Notes under the pieces: generated by a model
Seen by the model: the letters and a program-made list of their open reading frames with translations, nothing else
Told to the model about the DNA's origin: nothing
Database searches by the model: none
Translations under genes and position numbers: made by a program
Assembly: GCA_964652645.1 (NCBI GenBank)
Contig: CAZZCS010000096.1
Span: 1-8,320 of the forward strand
Direction of reading: 5' to 3'
From: CAZZCS01 sp964652645
Lineage (GTDB): Bacteria > Cloacimonadota > Cloacimonadia > Cloacimonadales > Cloacimonadaceae
Length of the DNA stretch: 8,320 nucleotides
Shown: positions 1 to 6,576 of the stretch, piece by piece
Position numbering within the stretch: the stretch's first letter is position 1
Layout of the letters: every line of letters starts with the position of its first letter

Positions 1-59
1 GTAACTCGTAACTCGTAACTTGTAACTCGTAACTCGTAACTCGTAACTCGTAACTCGTA
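1..59. repeat. 7-base tandem repeat GTAACTC (about 8.4 copies, runs off left edge)
   Basis: Eight complete copies of the heptamer GTAACTC lie head to tail from base 1 to 56, followed by a partial copy GTA at 57-59. Only copy 3 differs, with T instead of C at position 21. The array reaches the left edge, so its true length is unknown. A 7-base period cycles through all frames. Read forwards it puts TAA into every frame. Read backwards (GAGTTAC) it has no stop, but I find no convincing start codon for a minus-strand gene entering it. It is therefore best treated as an intergenic short tandem repeat. Heptameric intergenic repeats are known in other bacteria, notably cyanobacteria, with no agreed function. 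Confidence 0.95.
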
Positions 60-87
60 TGTTTCCTTCTGGATCTGGTTTTCGCGA

Positions 88-118
88 TATACTTGCAGAA
101 GTATAGCTAGTTTTAGCT
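88..118. promoter_or_regulatory. Two adjacent small inverted repeats in the leader region
   Basis: TATACTT (88-94) and AAGTATA (99-105) are perfect 7-base inverted arms around a 4-base loop GCAG. They are followed at once by AGCTA (105-109) and TAGCT (114-118), 5-base arms around GTTT. The first is AT-rich and lacks the GC-rich stem and clean T-run of a normal intrinsic terminator. It could be a regulator-binding palindrome just upstream of the candidate promoter at 131, a weak end-of-transcript hairpin for a gene to the left, or chance. The symmetry is seen directly; any role is inference. Confidence 0.3.
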
Positions 119-130
119 CTTAGATTGTCC

Positions 131-158
131 TTGACACCAGGTTAGGATCAGATTTAGT
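131..158 (+). promoter_or_regulatory. Possible sigma-70-type promoter for the operon
   Basis: TTGACA at 131-136 matches the -35 consensus exactly. After a 16-base spacer, TTTAGT at 153-158 matches the -10 consensus at four of six places. Transcription would begin near 165, leaving a leader of about 24 bases before the ATG at 189. The position is right for a unit that begins with the gene at 189. The -10 is weak and the host's promoter preferences are unknown. Confidence 0.35.
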
Positions 159-188
159 GAAAAAACGTTTAAAAACCAAGGAGAATCG

Positions 189-896
189 ATGACAGATATT
201 GTTGCGAATCTGGCTAAAGTGAAGTCTAGAATAGAAATGGCGGCGCAGCGCAGCGGAGTCGATCCGCAAACCATAGAGCTGATTGCCGTCACCAAGACTC
301 ATCCCGCCCCAGAGATAGATATAGCCCTCAAAGCAGGAGTCAAATACATTGCCGAGAATAAAGTGCAGGACGCCATCCGCAAGCTTCCGTTTATCAAGGA
401 ACCCTATTCCGGCTTTCATTTTATCGGGCATCTGCAGACCAATAAAATCAATCAGGTTCTCAGCTTGAATCCCGTTCTGATTCACTCCATAGATTCGCTC
501 TATCTGGCTCAAAAGCTGGACGGCACCCTCAAGAGGTTTGGTAAGATCCAGGACATCCTGATCCAGGTCAATACCAGCGGGGAAGAGAGCAAAAGCGGGG
601 TTGAGCCCGAAGAGCTGATCCCTCTGATCGAAGCAATATCCAGCCTGAAGGCGATCAGGATCAAGGGTTTGATGACGATCGGCAAATACTATATCAATTC
701 CGAGCTCTGCAGGCCATTCTTTGTGAAGTTGCGAGAGCTTTTTGAGCAGGTGCGCTCTCTTGATATCCCCGAAGTGGAGATGAAGTATCTCTCGATGGGG
801 ATGACAGACGATTTTGAGATTGCAATCGAGGAAGGGGCAAATATGGTTCGCATAGGCTCTGCGATATTTGGAGCAAGGGATTACGGAGATAATTGA
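189..896 (+). CDS. yggS: YggS/COG0325 family pyridoxal-phosphate homeostasis protein
   Basis: A 235-residue cytosolic protein of the YggS/YBL036C/PLPBP family, close to the usual family length. These are single-domain TIM-barrel PLP-binding proteins without a demonstrated enzyme activity. They are thought to buffer or deliver PLP, and their loss disturbs vitamin B6 and amino/keto-acid balance. The PLP lysine is K36 in AVTKTHPA. Other family signatures are FHFIGHLQTNK, KGLMTIG, and the C-terminal block LSMGMTDDFEIAIEEG followed by MVRIGSAIFGARDY, which forms the phosphate-binding end of the barrel. The ATG at 189 is supported by AAGGAG at 178-183, five bases upstream. It is the first gene of the run, and its stop overlaps the next start as TGATG. 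Family identity is firm. The link to the downstream lipid genes is only positional. Confidence 0.95.
   Translation: MTDIVANLAKVKSRIEMAAQRSGVDPQTIELIAVTKTHPAPEIDIALKAGVKYIAENKVQDAIRKLPFIKEPYSGFHFIGHLQTNKINQVLSLNPVLIHSIDSLYLAQKLDGTLKRFGKIQDILIQVNTSGEESKSGVEPEELIPLIEAISSLKAIRIKGLMTIGKYYINSELCRPFFVKLRELFEQVRSLDIPEVEMKYLSMGMTDDFEIAIEEGANMVRIGSAIFGARDYGDN
885..888 (+). promoter_or_regulatory. Ribosome binding site deciding the start of the PlsY-like gene
   Basis: GGAG at 885-888 lies inside the end of yggS, seven bases before ATG 896. The frame also offers TTG at 893 and a second ATG at 899. Spacing favours 896, whose A is shared with the yggS stop TGA (894-896), an arrangement typical of translational coupling. 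Confidence 0.6.
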
Positions 897-1543
897 TGAT
901 GATAATACTGATCGCGATTTTGATGGTAGTACTGGCCTACTTGTACGGAGGATTCTCCACTGCCAGGATCATAGCCAAGAGTGCTCGTTCCCTCAATATC
1001 TACAAGGTAGGCACGGGTTTGGCCGATACTGAAAACATCTATAGCAATGTCAGTAAACCCATGGGAGTCCTGGTGGGGGGGATAGACGCAGTCAAGAGCT
1101 ATGTGTTTCTCCTGCTGGCCGAGACCATACTACGCTATATCAGCAAGCTGAACGTGCCGTCTGATCTGGATCTGCTATACTCTTCCAGCTTTCTCTTGAT
1201 ATACGGTCTTGCCATGTTGATAGGGCACTGTTTACCTATCCGCAATCACCTTCGGGGAGGGCGCGGCATCTTTACCTATATGGGCTTTATCGGTTACTTT
1301 GCCTTCTATCCCATGCTGATCACGGTGGTTCTGGCCTGGGTGGTAGTCACATTCTTCCGGCAGATCCGCTTTGCACAATACATGATCGTGATCCTTCCGG
1401 TGATCTTTACTCAGTTTCTCTATGCCATCTTACCCTGGTTTAGAAAGGAGTTTCCCCCTCACTTCATGCTTTTGTTGCTGGCAATTACATTTGTGATGGG
1501 CTTTCTCAATATATTGGTATCCAAAAGGTTGGGCGAGTTTTAA
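896..1543 (+). CDS. Divergent PlsY-type membrane acyltransferase
   Basis: A very hydrophobic 215-residue protein with several membrane helices, close to the usual PlsY length. PlsY transfers an acyl group from acyl-phosphate to glycerol-3-phosphate on the inner face of the cytoplasmic membrane, the first step of phospholipid synthesis. The family motifs appear in order. An N-terminal YGGFSTARII leads to GTGLADTEN (39-47), the place of the canonical GSGN-x-GATN. GGIDAVKSY (61-69) corresponds to the D-x-x-KG region, GHCLPI (110-115) plus RGGRG (120-124) to GH-x-FP/KGGKG, and FLNILVSKRLGEF (203-215) to the last N-I-x-RL-x-G-x-E motif. Motif 1 is clearly altered: its first Asn and its GA pair are missing, although the final Asn is kept. 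The His often found before the last motif is also absent. I therefore call it PlsY-like rather than plsY. It may be the genome's only copy, a paralogue with another substrate, or a weakly active form. Start at 896 is chosen from the ribosome site and coupling. Confidence 0.75.
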   Translation: MMIILIAILMVVLAYLYGGFSTARIIAKSARSLNIYKVGTGLADTENIYSNVSKPMGVLVGGIDAVKSYVFLLLAETILRYISKLNVPSDLDLLYSSSFLLIYGLAMLIGHCLPIRNHLRGGRGIFTYMGFIGYFAFYPMLITVVLAWVVVTFFRQIRFAQYMIVILPVIFTQFLYAILPWFRKEFPPHFMLLLLAITFVMGFLNILVSKRLGEF

Positions 1544-1559
1544 GCTAAAGGAGTAGCTC

Positions 1560-2690
1560 ATGGTTCAAATCAAACCTGTAGTTTCCAAGAAGGACTTAAA
1601 AGATTTCATAATGCTGCCGTTCAGGCTTTACAAAGATGATAAGACCTGGGTAGCGCCTTTGATTTCCGAACAGCTCAAGTTTTTTAACCCCAAAAAGAAC
1701 CCCTACTATCTGCATTCTGAGGTAATGCTCTTTCTTGCTCTTCAGGATGGGGTGGTCGTGGGGCGGATATCCGCTCAGACCAATACCGAACACAACAAGG
1801 AGCACAACGACAACATCGGTTTTTTTGGCTTTTTCGAATGCGAGAAGAACCATGTAGCTGCCAGGGCTCTCTTTGATGCCGCCTATGAGTGGAACCGATA
1901 CCGGGGCAAGACGGCTATGCGCGGCCCTATGAACTTTTCTGTAAATCACGATTGTGGCCTCTTGGTAAAAGGCTTTGAGTACCCGCCATATCTTATGATG
2001 GTGTACAACCATGCCTATTATCAGGAGCTTTATGAAGCCTGCGGTTTGGGCAAGACGATGGATCTCTATGCCTATTATTGCTACAAGGACAAAATGCCGG
2101 AACGCATAGATAAAGTCGCAGCCCTGATAGAGAAGCGAACCCGCTGTAAAATCCGCTCTCTCTCCCGCAATAAGGCAGCAAGGAAGAAGGATATCGAGAC
2201 TGTCTTCCAGGTCTATACCAAGGCCTGGGAATACAATTGGGGCAATGTCCCCATGACTGATGCGGAGTTCGACCATATTGTGGGTGAATTGCTCCCTCTT
2301 GCCGATCCGGATATGGTCTTTATCGCAGAGATCGACGGCAAGCCGGTAGGGTTCAGCCTGGCCATGCCAAATTACAACGAAGTGCTCAAAGTCATGCAGG
2401 GTAGAGTTAATCCCATTACCCTGGCCAAAGCCTTCTTTGCCAAAAGAAAGATCAGCTCGGCCCGGGTAATCACGATGGGAGTGATCAAAGAGTTCCAAGG
2501 CCGGGGAATAGATACCCTCTTTTACTATTATTCTTATAAAAATGGAATTCCCAAAGGCCTTGTCCACGGTGAATTCTCCTGGGTTCTCGAGAACAACACC
2601 ATGATGATCCGGGTGGCAGAAATGCTGGATGCAGAGATTCAAAAGGTTTATCGGATTTATGACAAAGAAATCACAGAAAACAAGAGCTAA
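1560..2690 (+). CDS. GNAT-fold acyltransferase-like protein (YghO-like family)
   Basis: A 376-residue soluble protein without signal peptide or membrane helices. It is about twice the length of a simple GNAT enzyme and fits the two-part YghO-like group, whose function is not well established. Visible blocks are DKTWVAPL (27-34), a GRISAQTN strand (68-75), RGPMNFSVNHDCGLLVKGF (121-139), a W/N/P/EF block around 223-237, and DGKPVGFSLAMPN (259-271). The C-terminal GNAT half carries the acyl-CoA pyrophosphate-binding loop EFQGRGID (311-318), then EFSWVLENNT (338-347) and KVYRIYDKE (362-370). GNAT proteins transfer acyl groups from acyl-CoA or acyl-ACP to amines or similar acceptors. The acceptor here cannot be read from sequence. 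Its place between PlsY-like and PAP2 genes suggests a lipid or envelope acceptor, which is inference. AAAGGAG at 1547-1553, six bases before the ATG, fixes the start. It overlaps the next gene by 32 bases. Confidence 0.8.
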   Translation: MVQIKPVVSKKDLKDFIMLPFRLYKDDKTWVAPLISEQLKFFNPKKNPYYLHSEVMLFLALQDGVVVGRISAQTNTEHNKEHNDNIGFFGFFECEKNHVAARALFDAAYEWNRYRGKTAMRGPMNFSVNHDCGLLVKGFEYPPYLMMVYNHAYYQELYEACGLGKTMDLYAYYCYKDKMPERIDKVAALIEKRTRCKIRSLSRNKAARKKDIETVFQVYTKAWEYNWGNVPMTDAEFDHIVGELLPLADPDMVFIAEIDGKPVGFSLAMPNYNEVLKVMQGRVNPITLAKAFFAKRKISSARVITMGVIKEFQGRGIDTLFYYYSYKNGIPKGLVHGEFSWVLENNTMMIRVAEMLDAEIQKVYRIYDKEITENKS

Positions 2691-3579
2691 CACCAGTTTC
2701 CTGAGTAATCTGGATATCATCACGCTGATCTATTGCGCCTGGATCATGCTCTATTTGGTTGTGGGCTGGAATCGGGCCGTTAATCCCGCCTTCCATTTCC
2801 CTGTCTATCTATCCATTTTTACGGGAGTAATCCTGCTGGCCTGGTTGCATCACTATCTGAAAGCTCAGGGCTACGTCAGAGGCAGTAAGATTCTGCACTT
2901 TATCCGCAGTATCTACACTGTGAACCTCTTTGGCTACTTCTTCATCAGCGGATATGTCTTCAATCGGATCTTCTTTGCCGAGTGGCAGGATCCCTTTTTT
3001 ATGAAAATAGACCTGGCCCTCTTTGGCTACTATCCCTCTCTGGAATGGGCAAACATGCTGGCTCAGCGATGGATAAACGAGATCTTTGCCTTTGCCTATT
3101 TCAGCTACTATCCCATGATTGTGGGCCTGCCCCTCTATCTCTATTTCAAAGACCGCAAGGCCTTCAACGAGACTATTTTCAGCCTCACAATGGTGTTTTA
3201 TCTCTGCTATTTTATCTATTCCTGGTTACCAGTGATCGGAGGCAGGTATTTCCCAGAGGCTATGGAACTCAGTACCCAACCCAAGGGTTACCTCTTCAGC
3301 TGGATCATGGCTTATATCTACAGGACTTCTACCCATCTGGGAGGTGCTTTCCCCAGCTCGCATGTAGCAATTGCTTTGGTCTTGAGCCTCTCTGCCTTGC
3401 GCCACAAGAGATGGCTGGGGGCAGTATTTTTATCTATTACCTTCTTTTTGACGCTTGCCACAGTGTATCTGCACTATCATTGGTTTATCGACGCCGTTGC
3501 AGGTGTTTTCATGGGCTTTCTGGGGATAGGCCTGGCCTTAATGGTATATAGAAAACTACAAAGGAATATCGATGCATAA
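2659..3579 (+). CDS. PAP2-superfamily membrane phosphatase or lipid head-group transferase (PAP2_3-like)
   Basis: A 306-residue protein with about six hydrophobic segments, probably in the cytoplasmic membrane. PAP2 enzymes cleave or transfer phosphate-linked groups on lipids through a catalytic His pair and an Asp. Seen in order are DPFFMKIDLALFG (111-123), PVIGGRYF (191-198), GGAFPSSHVA (228-237) with the probable nucleophile-supporting His235, and TVYLHYHWFIDAVAG (268-282) with H274 and D278. The classical K-x6-RP first motif and the SR of the third motif are absent. The pattern instead resembles the PAP2_3 branch, which includes inositol-phosphorylceramide synthase (Aur1) and phospholipid phosphatases, so a transferase role is as possible as a phosphatase role. 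Start is uncertain. ATG 2659 gives a 32-base overlap with the GNAT gene. ATG 2629 would add ten residues and a longer overlap. Neither has a strong ribosome site, so translation may be coupled. The end overlaps the next gene by 8 bases. Confidence 0.82.
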   Translation: MTKKSQKTRANTSFLSNLDIITLIYCAWIMLYLVVGWNRAVNPAFHFPVYLSIFTGVILLAWLHHYLKAQGYVRGSKILHFIRSIYTVNLFGYFFISGYVFNRIFFAEWQDPFFMKIDLALFGYYPSLEWANMLAQRWINEIFAFAYFSYYPMIVGLPLYLYFKDRKAFNETIFSLTMVFYLCYFIYSWLPVIGGRYFPEAMELSTQPKGYLFSWIMAYIYRTSTHLGGAFPSSHVAIALVLSLSALRHKRWLGAVFLSITFFLTLATVYLHYHWFIDAVAGVFMGFLGIGLALMVYRKLQRNIDA

Positions 3580-4612
3580 ATATGTTCTCATTCTGCTTTG
3601 GGCTGGCCTTTCAGTGCTCTTTGCCCAGCTTTCGCCCCTGCCTATTACGGAGTATGACTACCGGACACCGGGAAATGCCGTCTCGCCAATAGCGGTTGGC
3701 ATGGGTGGGCTCAACCTCACCTATCCTGCGGATTATTATAGCTCCTACGACAATCCAGCGCTTCTGGCCTCCTCTCCTGCCACGGCTCTGGCAATGTCTT
3801 ACCGGCTCATGAACGAAGAGCAATATACCTTCCTGGAAGCAATGCAGATCAGTAATGCTCTCAAGGAAAAGCAAGTAAAGTACCTGACCCTGATCACCAA
3901 GGGAGCAGCAGTCACCTACCAGCCGATGGCCAGTATCCACCTCAGTCAGTGGACGGGAAATAGTGATATCAGCGAGTATTACGACTACCAGTTGGACAAG
4001 TGGCAGGCGAGCTTTGCCGCCAAGGATCCTGAGTACCAAATGCTGTCTGCGGGGCTCAATGTGAAGTATCTCTCGGGACGCCTGGTCTATCTGCGAGAGA
4101 AGAAAGTGGGTATAAACCTCATCAGGGAAGCCTTTATAGATGATAAAGTCAAGGGCTTTTCCACGGACTTGGGCTTCACGCTGGAGCAGGGAGATTTTAC
4201 CTGGGGCGGCGTGGTGTACGATCTCTTCTCCAGGCTTTACTGGGAAAACTATGATTCTGTGCAGATCCAGAGACGTTCGGCACTTGGTATGGAGTACCAC
4301 AATGGCGATCTGTCTCTTCTGGCAGGTATTCACTCCAGGATCGATAAAGAGCCGGATCCCACCATCCACTTTGGTTTGGTGCAGGACTGGAACTGGTCTT
4401 CCTCCAGCTATGGCGATAAAGAAACCACCCAAAACATCATCCTGCGCATGGGGATGTATAGCAAAGACTTTTATGGCACAAATAACATCAATTACACCTT
4501 GGGAACAGGCTACTATTACAATCTGTTCCGCTTCGACTTTGCCCTGGTCAACCAGGGTATGAGACTCCGGGATAGCGAGTTTCTCTTCTCCATCGGAGTA
4601 GGGATCCAATAG
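3572..4612 (+). CDS. Exported protein, probable outer-membrane beta-barrel (PorV/UPF0164-like)
   Basis: A 346-residue protein with a typical Sec signal: MHKYV, a hydrophobic core, then probable cleavage near LFA/Q at residue 18/19. The mature N-terminus contains AVGMGGLNLTYPADYYSSYD followed at once by NPALLA (41-66). This resembles the opening of FadL/PorV/UPF0164-type barrels, where a G-x-GG turn precedes a conserved NPA. The rest is rich in alternating polar/hydrophobic strands with many Tyr, Trp and Gly, as in beta-barrels, with no catalytic motif. The last residue is Gln rather than the common terminal Phe, although the final strand FLFSIGVGIQ looks barrel-like. PorV itself acts in type IX secretion in Bacteroidota; that role cannot be assumed here. 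AAGGA at 3561-3565, six bases upstream, supports the ATG, which overlaps the previous stop. Exact family is unresolved; transport or surface roles are both open. Confidence 0.65.
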   Translation: MHKYVLILLWAGLSVLFAQLSPLPITEYDYRTPGNAVSPIAVGMGGLNLTYPADYYSSYDNPALLASSPATALAMSYRLMNEEQYTFLEAMQISNALKEKQVKYLTLITKGAAVTYQPMASIHLSQWTGNSDISEYYDYQLDKWQASFAAKDPEYQMLSAGLNVKYLSGRLVYLREKKVGINLIREAFIDDKVKGFSTDLGFTLEQGDFTWGGVVYDLFSRLYWENYDSVQIQRRSALGMEYHNGDLSLLAGIHSRIDKEPDPTIHFGLVQDWNWSSSSYGDKETTQNIILRMGMYSKDFYGTNNINYTLGTGYYYNLFRFDFALVNQGMRLRDSEFLFSIGVGIQ

Positions 4613-4615
4613 TAT

Positions 4616-6562
4616 ATGTTTGAGCTCAGCTTTCTGAACACGGGACTTCTGATCTTTGCGGCAGCAACGGTGCTGCCCCTATTGATCTGGCTATTGGCAA
4701 AGAAGAAGCCACCGCAGGTGATCTTTTCCACCCTGCGCTTTATCAAGCTGAGCAAAGAGCAACAGCAAAACCGCACCAAACTAAACAACATCATCCTGCT
4801 CATCATCAGGATGCTGATTATCCTGCTGGTGGTGCTCTCTGCTGCCAGGCCTCTCTTTCGCTCCAGACTCCTGAAGCCATCCCGGAAGCATCCTCCCACG
4901 GCCATTGCCATCCTGCTGGATACCTCCTACAATATGGACTATCTGCTGGATTCAAAGTCCTGGCTGGATCGTGCCAGAGATGCCCTCAGGGAGATCAATA
5001 AACTTAGCAATCCAGAGGATAGACTGGTTCTGATCAGCTCTGATGAAGCATGGAACAACCTCCATGCCCAGCTCTATGCCGGAGCCATTCCAGAGGATGT
5101 AATAGATCATATTGAGATCAGCTTTCAAAGCCTGCCCCTGGAGAAAATGCTGGATTATGCGACCCTGAAGCTGAAGGAAAGCCAATTGCCCAATCGAGAA
5201 GTCTATCTTTTGAGCAACTTCAATTCCCTTGATCCGGGCAAGAATAAGGACTACACGATCAACGTAATACCTCTGGCAGAGCAGACCAGTTCCGATAATA
5301 TCCGCTGCTCTGCAGCAGAGCCCATCGCCCAATTGGTAGAACGCGGGCGTACCCAAAGCATTAGATATGAGCTCAGTAATTACGGAAGCTCGGAGCGCCG
5401 CGATGTGCTGGTCAAAGCTGTGGTAAACGATGTCAAAGTAGCAGAGAAATTCATCAATCTGCCTCCCAATCAGACGATCAGCGACATTATCAGTTTTGAT
5501 ATTCGCAGCGATGGCTGGCAGCAAGGTTATATTGAGGTGTTGGACGATAGACTGCTGCACGACAATCGCAGCTACTTTGCCTTTTCCTATTATCTCAAGC
5601 CAAAGGTAGCAGTAATCTCCCAGAGGTCTGCCCTTCCCTTTACCCTCTCTTCCCTCCTGAGGATCTATGCCGGTGATGGTGGTGCCCTGGATATAATTGC
5701 CCCGCAGTCTGTTACGGTGGAAACACTGAGCGCTTACAACCTTGTGGTGCTGTATGAGCCAGGCCCGCTTACCGATCGGTTGAGCCAGATCCTCAAGGGT
5801 TTGCAGCAGCGACAGACAGGGGTACTCTATACCTTGGGGAGTGAAATCGATACCCCCTGGAAGACCCATCTGGCCAATGTTTTCGATCTCAAACTCGGCA
5901 AGCTGCAGGCCAGCAGCAGCACCATAAACTTCTTTAATCCACACAGTTTTATCACCGCATTACTGAGTGAAGAACAGCTTCGACGGGTGGAAGTCTCCCA
6001 CTATTGGAGCTCTGAAGGCACCCCCAGAGGTAACACTCTGCTGGCCTCGCAAAGCTCTGCTCTGGCCGTTCTGGGAGATAACTCTGTGCTCTGGACCTGG
6101 GATCTGAACAGCAGCTCAAACAGGCTGTTCATAGAGCCGATGTTTGCCGTATTTGCCTATCGCTGTTTCCAGTATCTGGGTAATGCCATCCAAACTTCCG
6201 AACCCAGGAAGGTGGGGGAAAGCATAGTGGCTGGCTCCATCACCTTGCCTGATGGACGCACGCTGGAGCTTTCCAACAGACGTTTTATCCTCCCTCGCCC
6301 GGGGGTTTACCAGATGCGTAATGGTGAAGGCCGGGACAGACTGATCGCAGCCAATATCGTTTACCAGAGCTACGAGATTACAGATTATAGCAATGACAAG
6401 CGCTTCAAGCTATTGCCAAAAGTTTGGCAAAGTGAGCTCTTCCGGAGCAGGATGGGGCACGATCTCTGGAAGATCTTCCTGATCCTGGCACTGCTTCTCA
6501 TGCTCCTCGAAATCATCATCGTCAAGCATCAGGAGGCAAAGTCTGCCTCCAAAAACCCTTAA
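4616..6562 (+). CDS. BatA-like membrane protein with degenerate VWA domain
   Basis: A 648-residue membrane-anchored protein. Residues 1-28 and about 57-78 form the two helices of the BatA N-terminal domain, separated by the typical cytoplasmic loop KKPPQVIFSTLRFIKLSK. A von Willebrand A-like domain follows (about 95-220). Its metal site reads DTSYNMD (102-108) where an intact MIDAS has D-x-S-x-S, so metal binding is doubtful. A beta-sandwich region (about 240-325) ends in the family-typical DDRLLHDNRSYFAF. A glutamine-amidotransferase-like fold without an obvious catalytic triad follows (about 329-430). A single helix near 618-636 ends the protein, so most of it probably faces the periplasm. 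Related proteins usually sit beside MoxR ATPase and DUF58 genes; none is in this window. It starts 3 bases after the upstream stop with only a weak purine tract (GGGA 4601-4604), which suggests coupled translation. Function is unknown; an envelope scaffold or stress role is possible. Confidence 0.8.
   Translation: MFELSFLNTGLLIFAAATVLPLLIWLLAKKKPPQVIFSTLRFIKLSKEQQQNRTKLNNIILLIIRMLIILLVVLSAARPLFRSRLLKPSRKHPPTAIAILLDTSYNMDYLLDSKSWLDRARDALREINKLSNPEDRLVLISSDEAWNNLHAQLYAGAIPEDVIDHIEISFQSLPLEKMLDYATLKLKESQLPNREVYLLSNFNSLDPGKNKDYTINVIPLAEQTSSDNIRCSAAEPIAQLVERGRTQSIRYELSNYGSSERRDVLVKAVVNDVKVAEKFINLPPNQTISDIISFDIRSDGWQQGYIEVLDDRLLHDNRSYFAFSYYLKPKVAVISQRSALPFTLSSLLRIYAGDGGALDIIAPQSVTVETLSAYNLVVLYEPGPLTDRLSQILKGLQQRQTGVLYTLGSEIDTPWKTHLANVFDLKLGKLQASSSTINFFNPHSFITALLSEEQLRRVEVSHYWSSEGTPRGNTLLASQSSALAVLGDNSVLWTWDLNSSSNRLFIEPMFAVFAYRCFQYLGNAIQTSEPRKVGESIVAGSITLPDGRTLELSNRRFILPRPGVYQMRNGEGRDRLIAANIVYQSYEITDYSNDKRFKLLPKVWQSELFRSRMGHDLWKIFLILALLLMLLEIIIVKHQEAKSASKNP
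6413..6430. repeat. Perfect 8-base inverted repeat inside the BatA-like gene
   Basis: TTGCCAAA (6413-6420) and TTTGGCAA (6423-6430) are exact reverse complements separated by AG. The site lies in coding sequence 146 bases before the dxs start. It has the shape of a dimeric regulator's operator. A site this size is also expected about once by chance in a window this long. Confidence 0.25.
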
Positions 6563-6564
6563 AC

Positions 6565-6570
6565 AAGGAG
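6565..6570 (+). promoter_or_regulatory. Ribosome binding site of dxs
   Basis: AAGGAG lies six bases before ATG 6577, in the 14-base gap after the previous stop. It is a near-consensus Shine-Dalgarno site and fixes the dxs start. Confidence 0.8.
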
Positions 6571-6576
6571 TGACCC

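Noticed and set aside
1..59. CRISPR array
   Set aside because: The units are 7 bases with no spacers; this is a simple tandem repeat.
1..112. Minus-strand gene reading through the heptamer repeat as a repeated ELRVTSY peptide
   Set aside because: The reverse frame is stop-free only because of the repeat. There is no ATG with a ribosome site leading into it, and the repeat's 7-base period fits a non-coding tandem array better.
88..120. Intrinsic terminator of a gene to the left
   Set aside because: The stem is AT-rich and short and lacks a following run of T, so it is kept only as an inverted repeat of unknown role.
893..895. TTG at 893 as start of the PlsY-like gene
   Set aside because: ATG 896 is one codon later, better spaced from GGAG and coupled to the yggS stop.
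1596..2723. Long minus-strand open frame (375 codons) opposite the GNAT gene, with similar ones at 120-512, 3611-4609, 4952-5944, 6985-7407 and 7453-8133
   Set aside because: All of these are codon-aligned with the + strand gene, so their stops could only come from TTA, CTA or TCA codons, which these genes rarely use. The translations show no recognisable family and the + strand products do.
2982..3551. Second + strand open frame inside the PAP2 gene, and likewise 4140-4562 inside the barrel gene
   Set aside because: They are out of frame with a gene that has clear motifs or a signal peptide. Their translations look like frame-shifted composition, and no ribosome site supports them.
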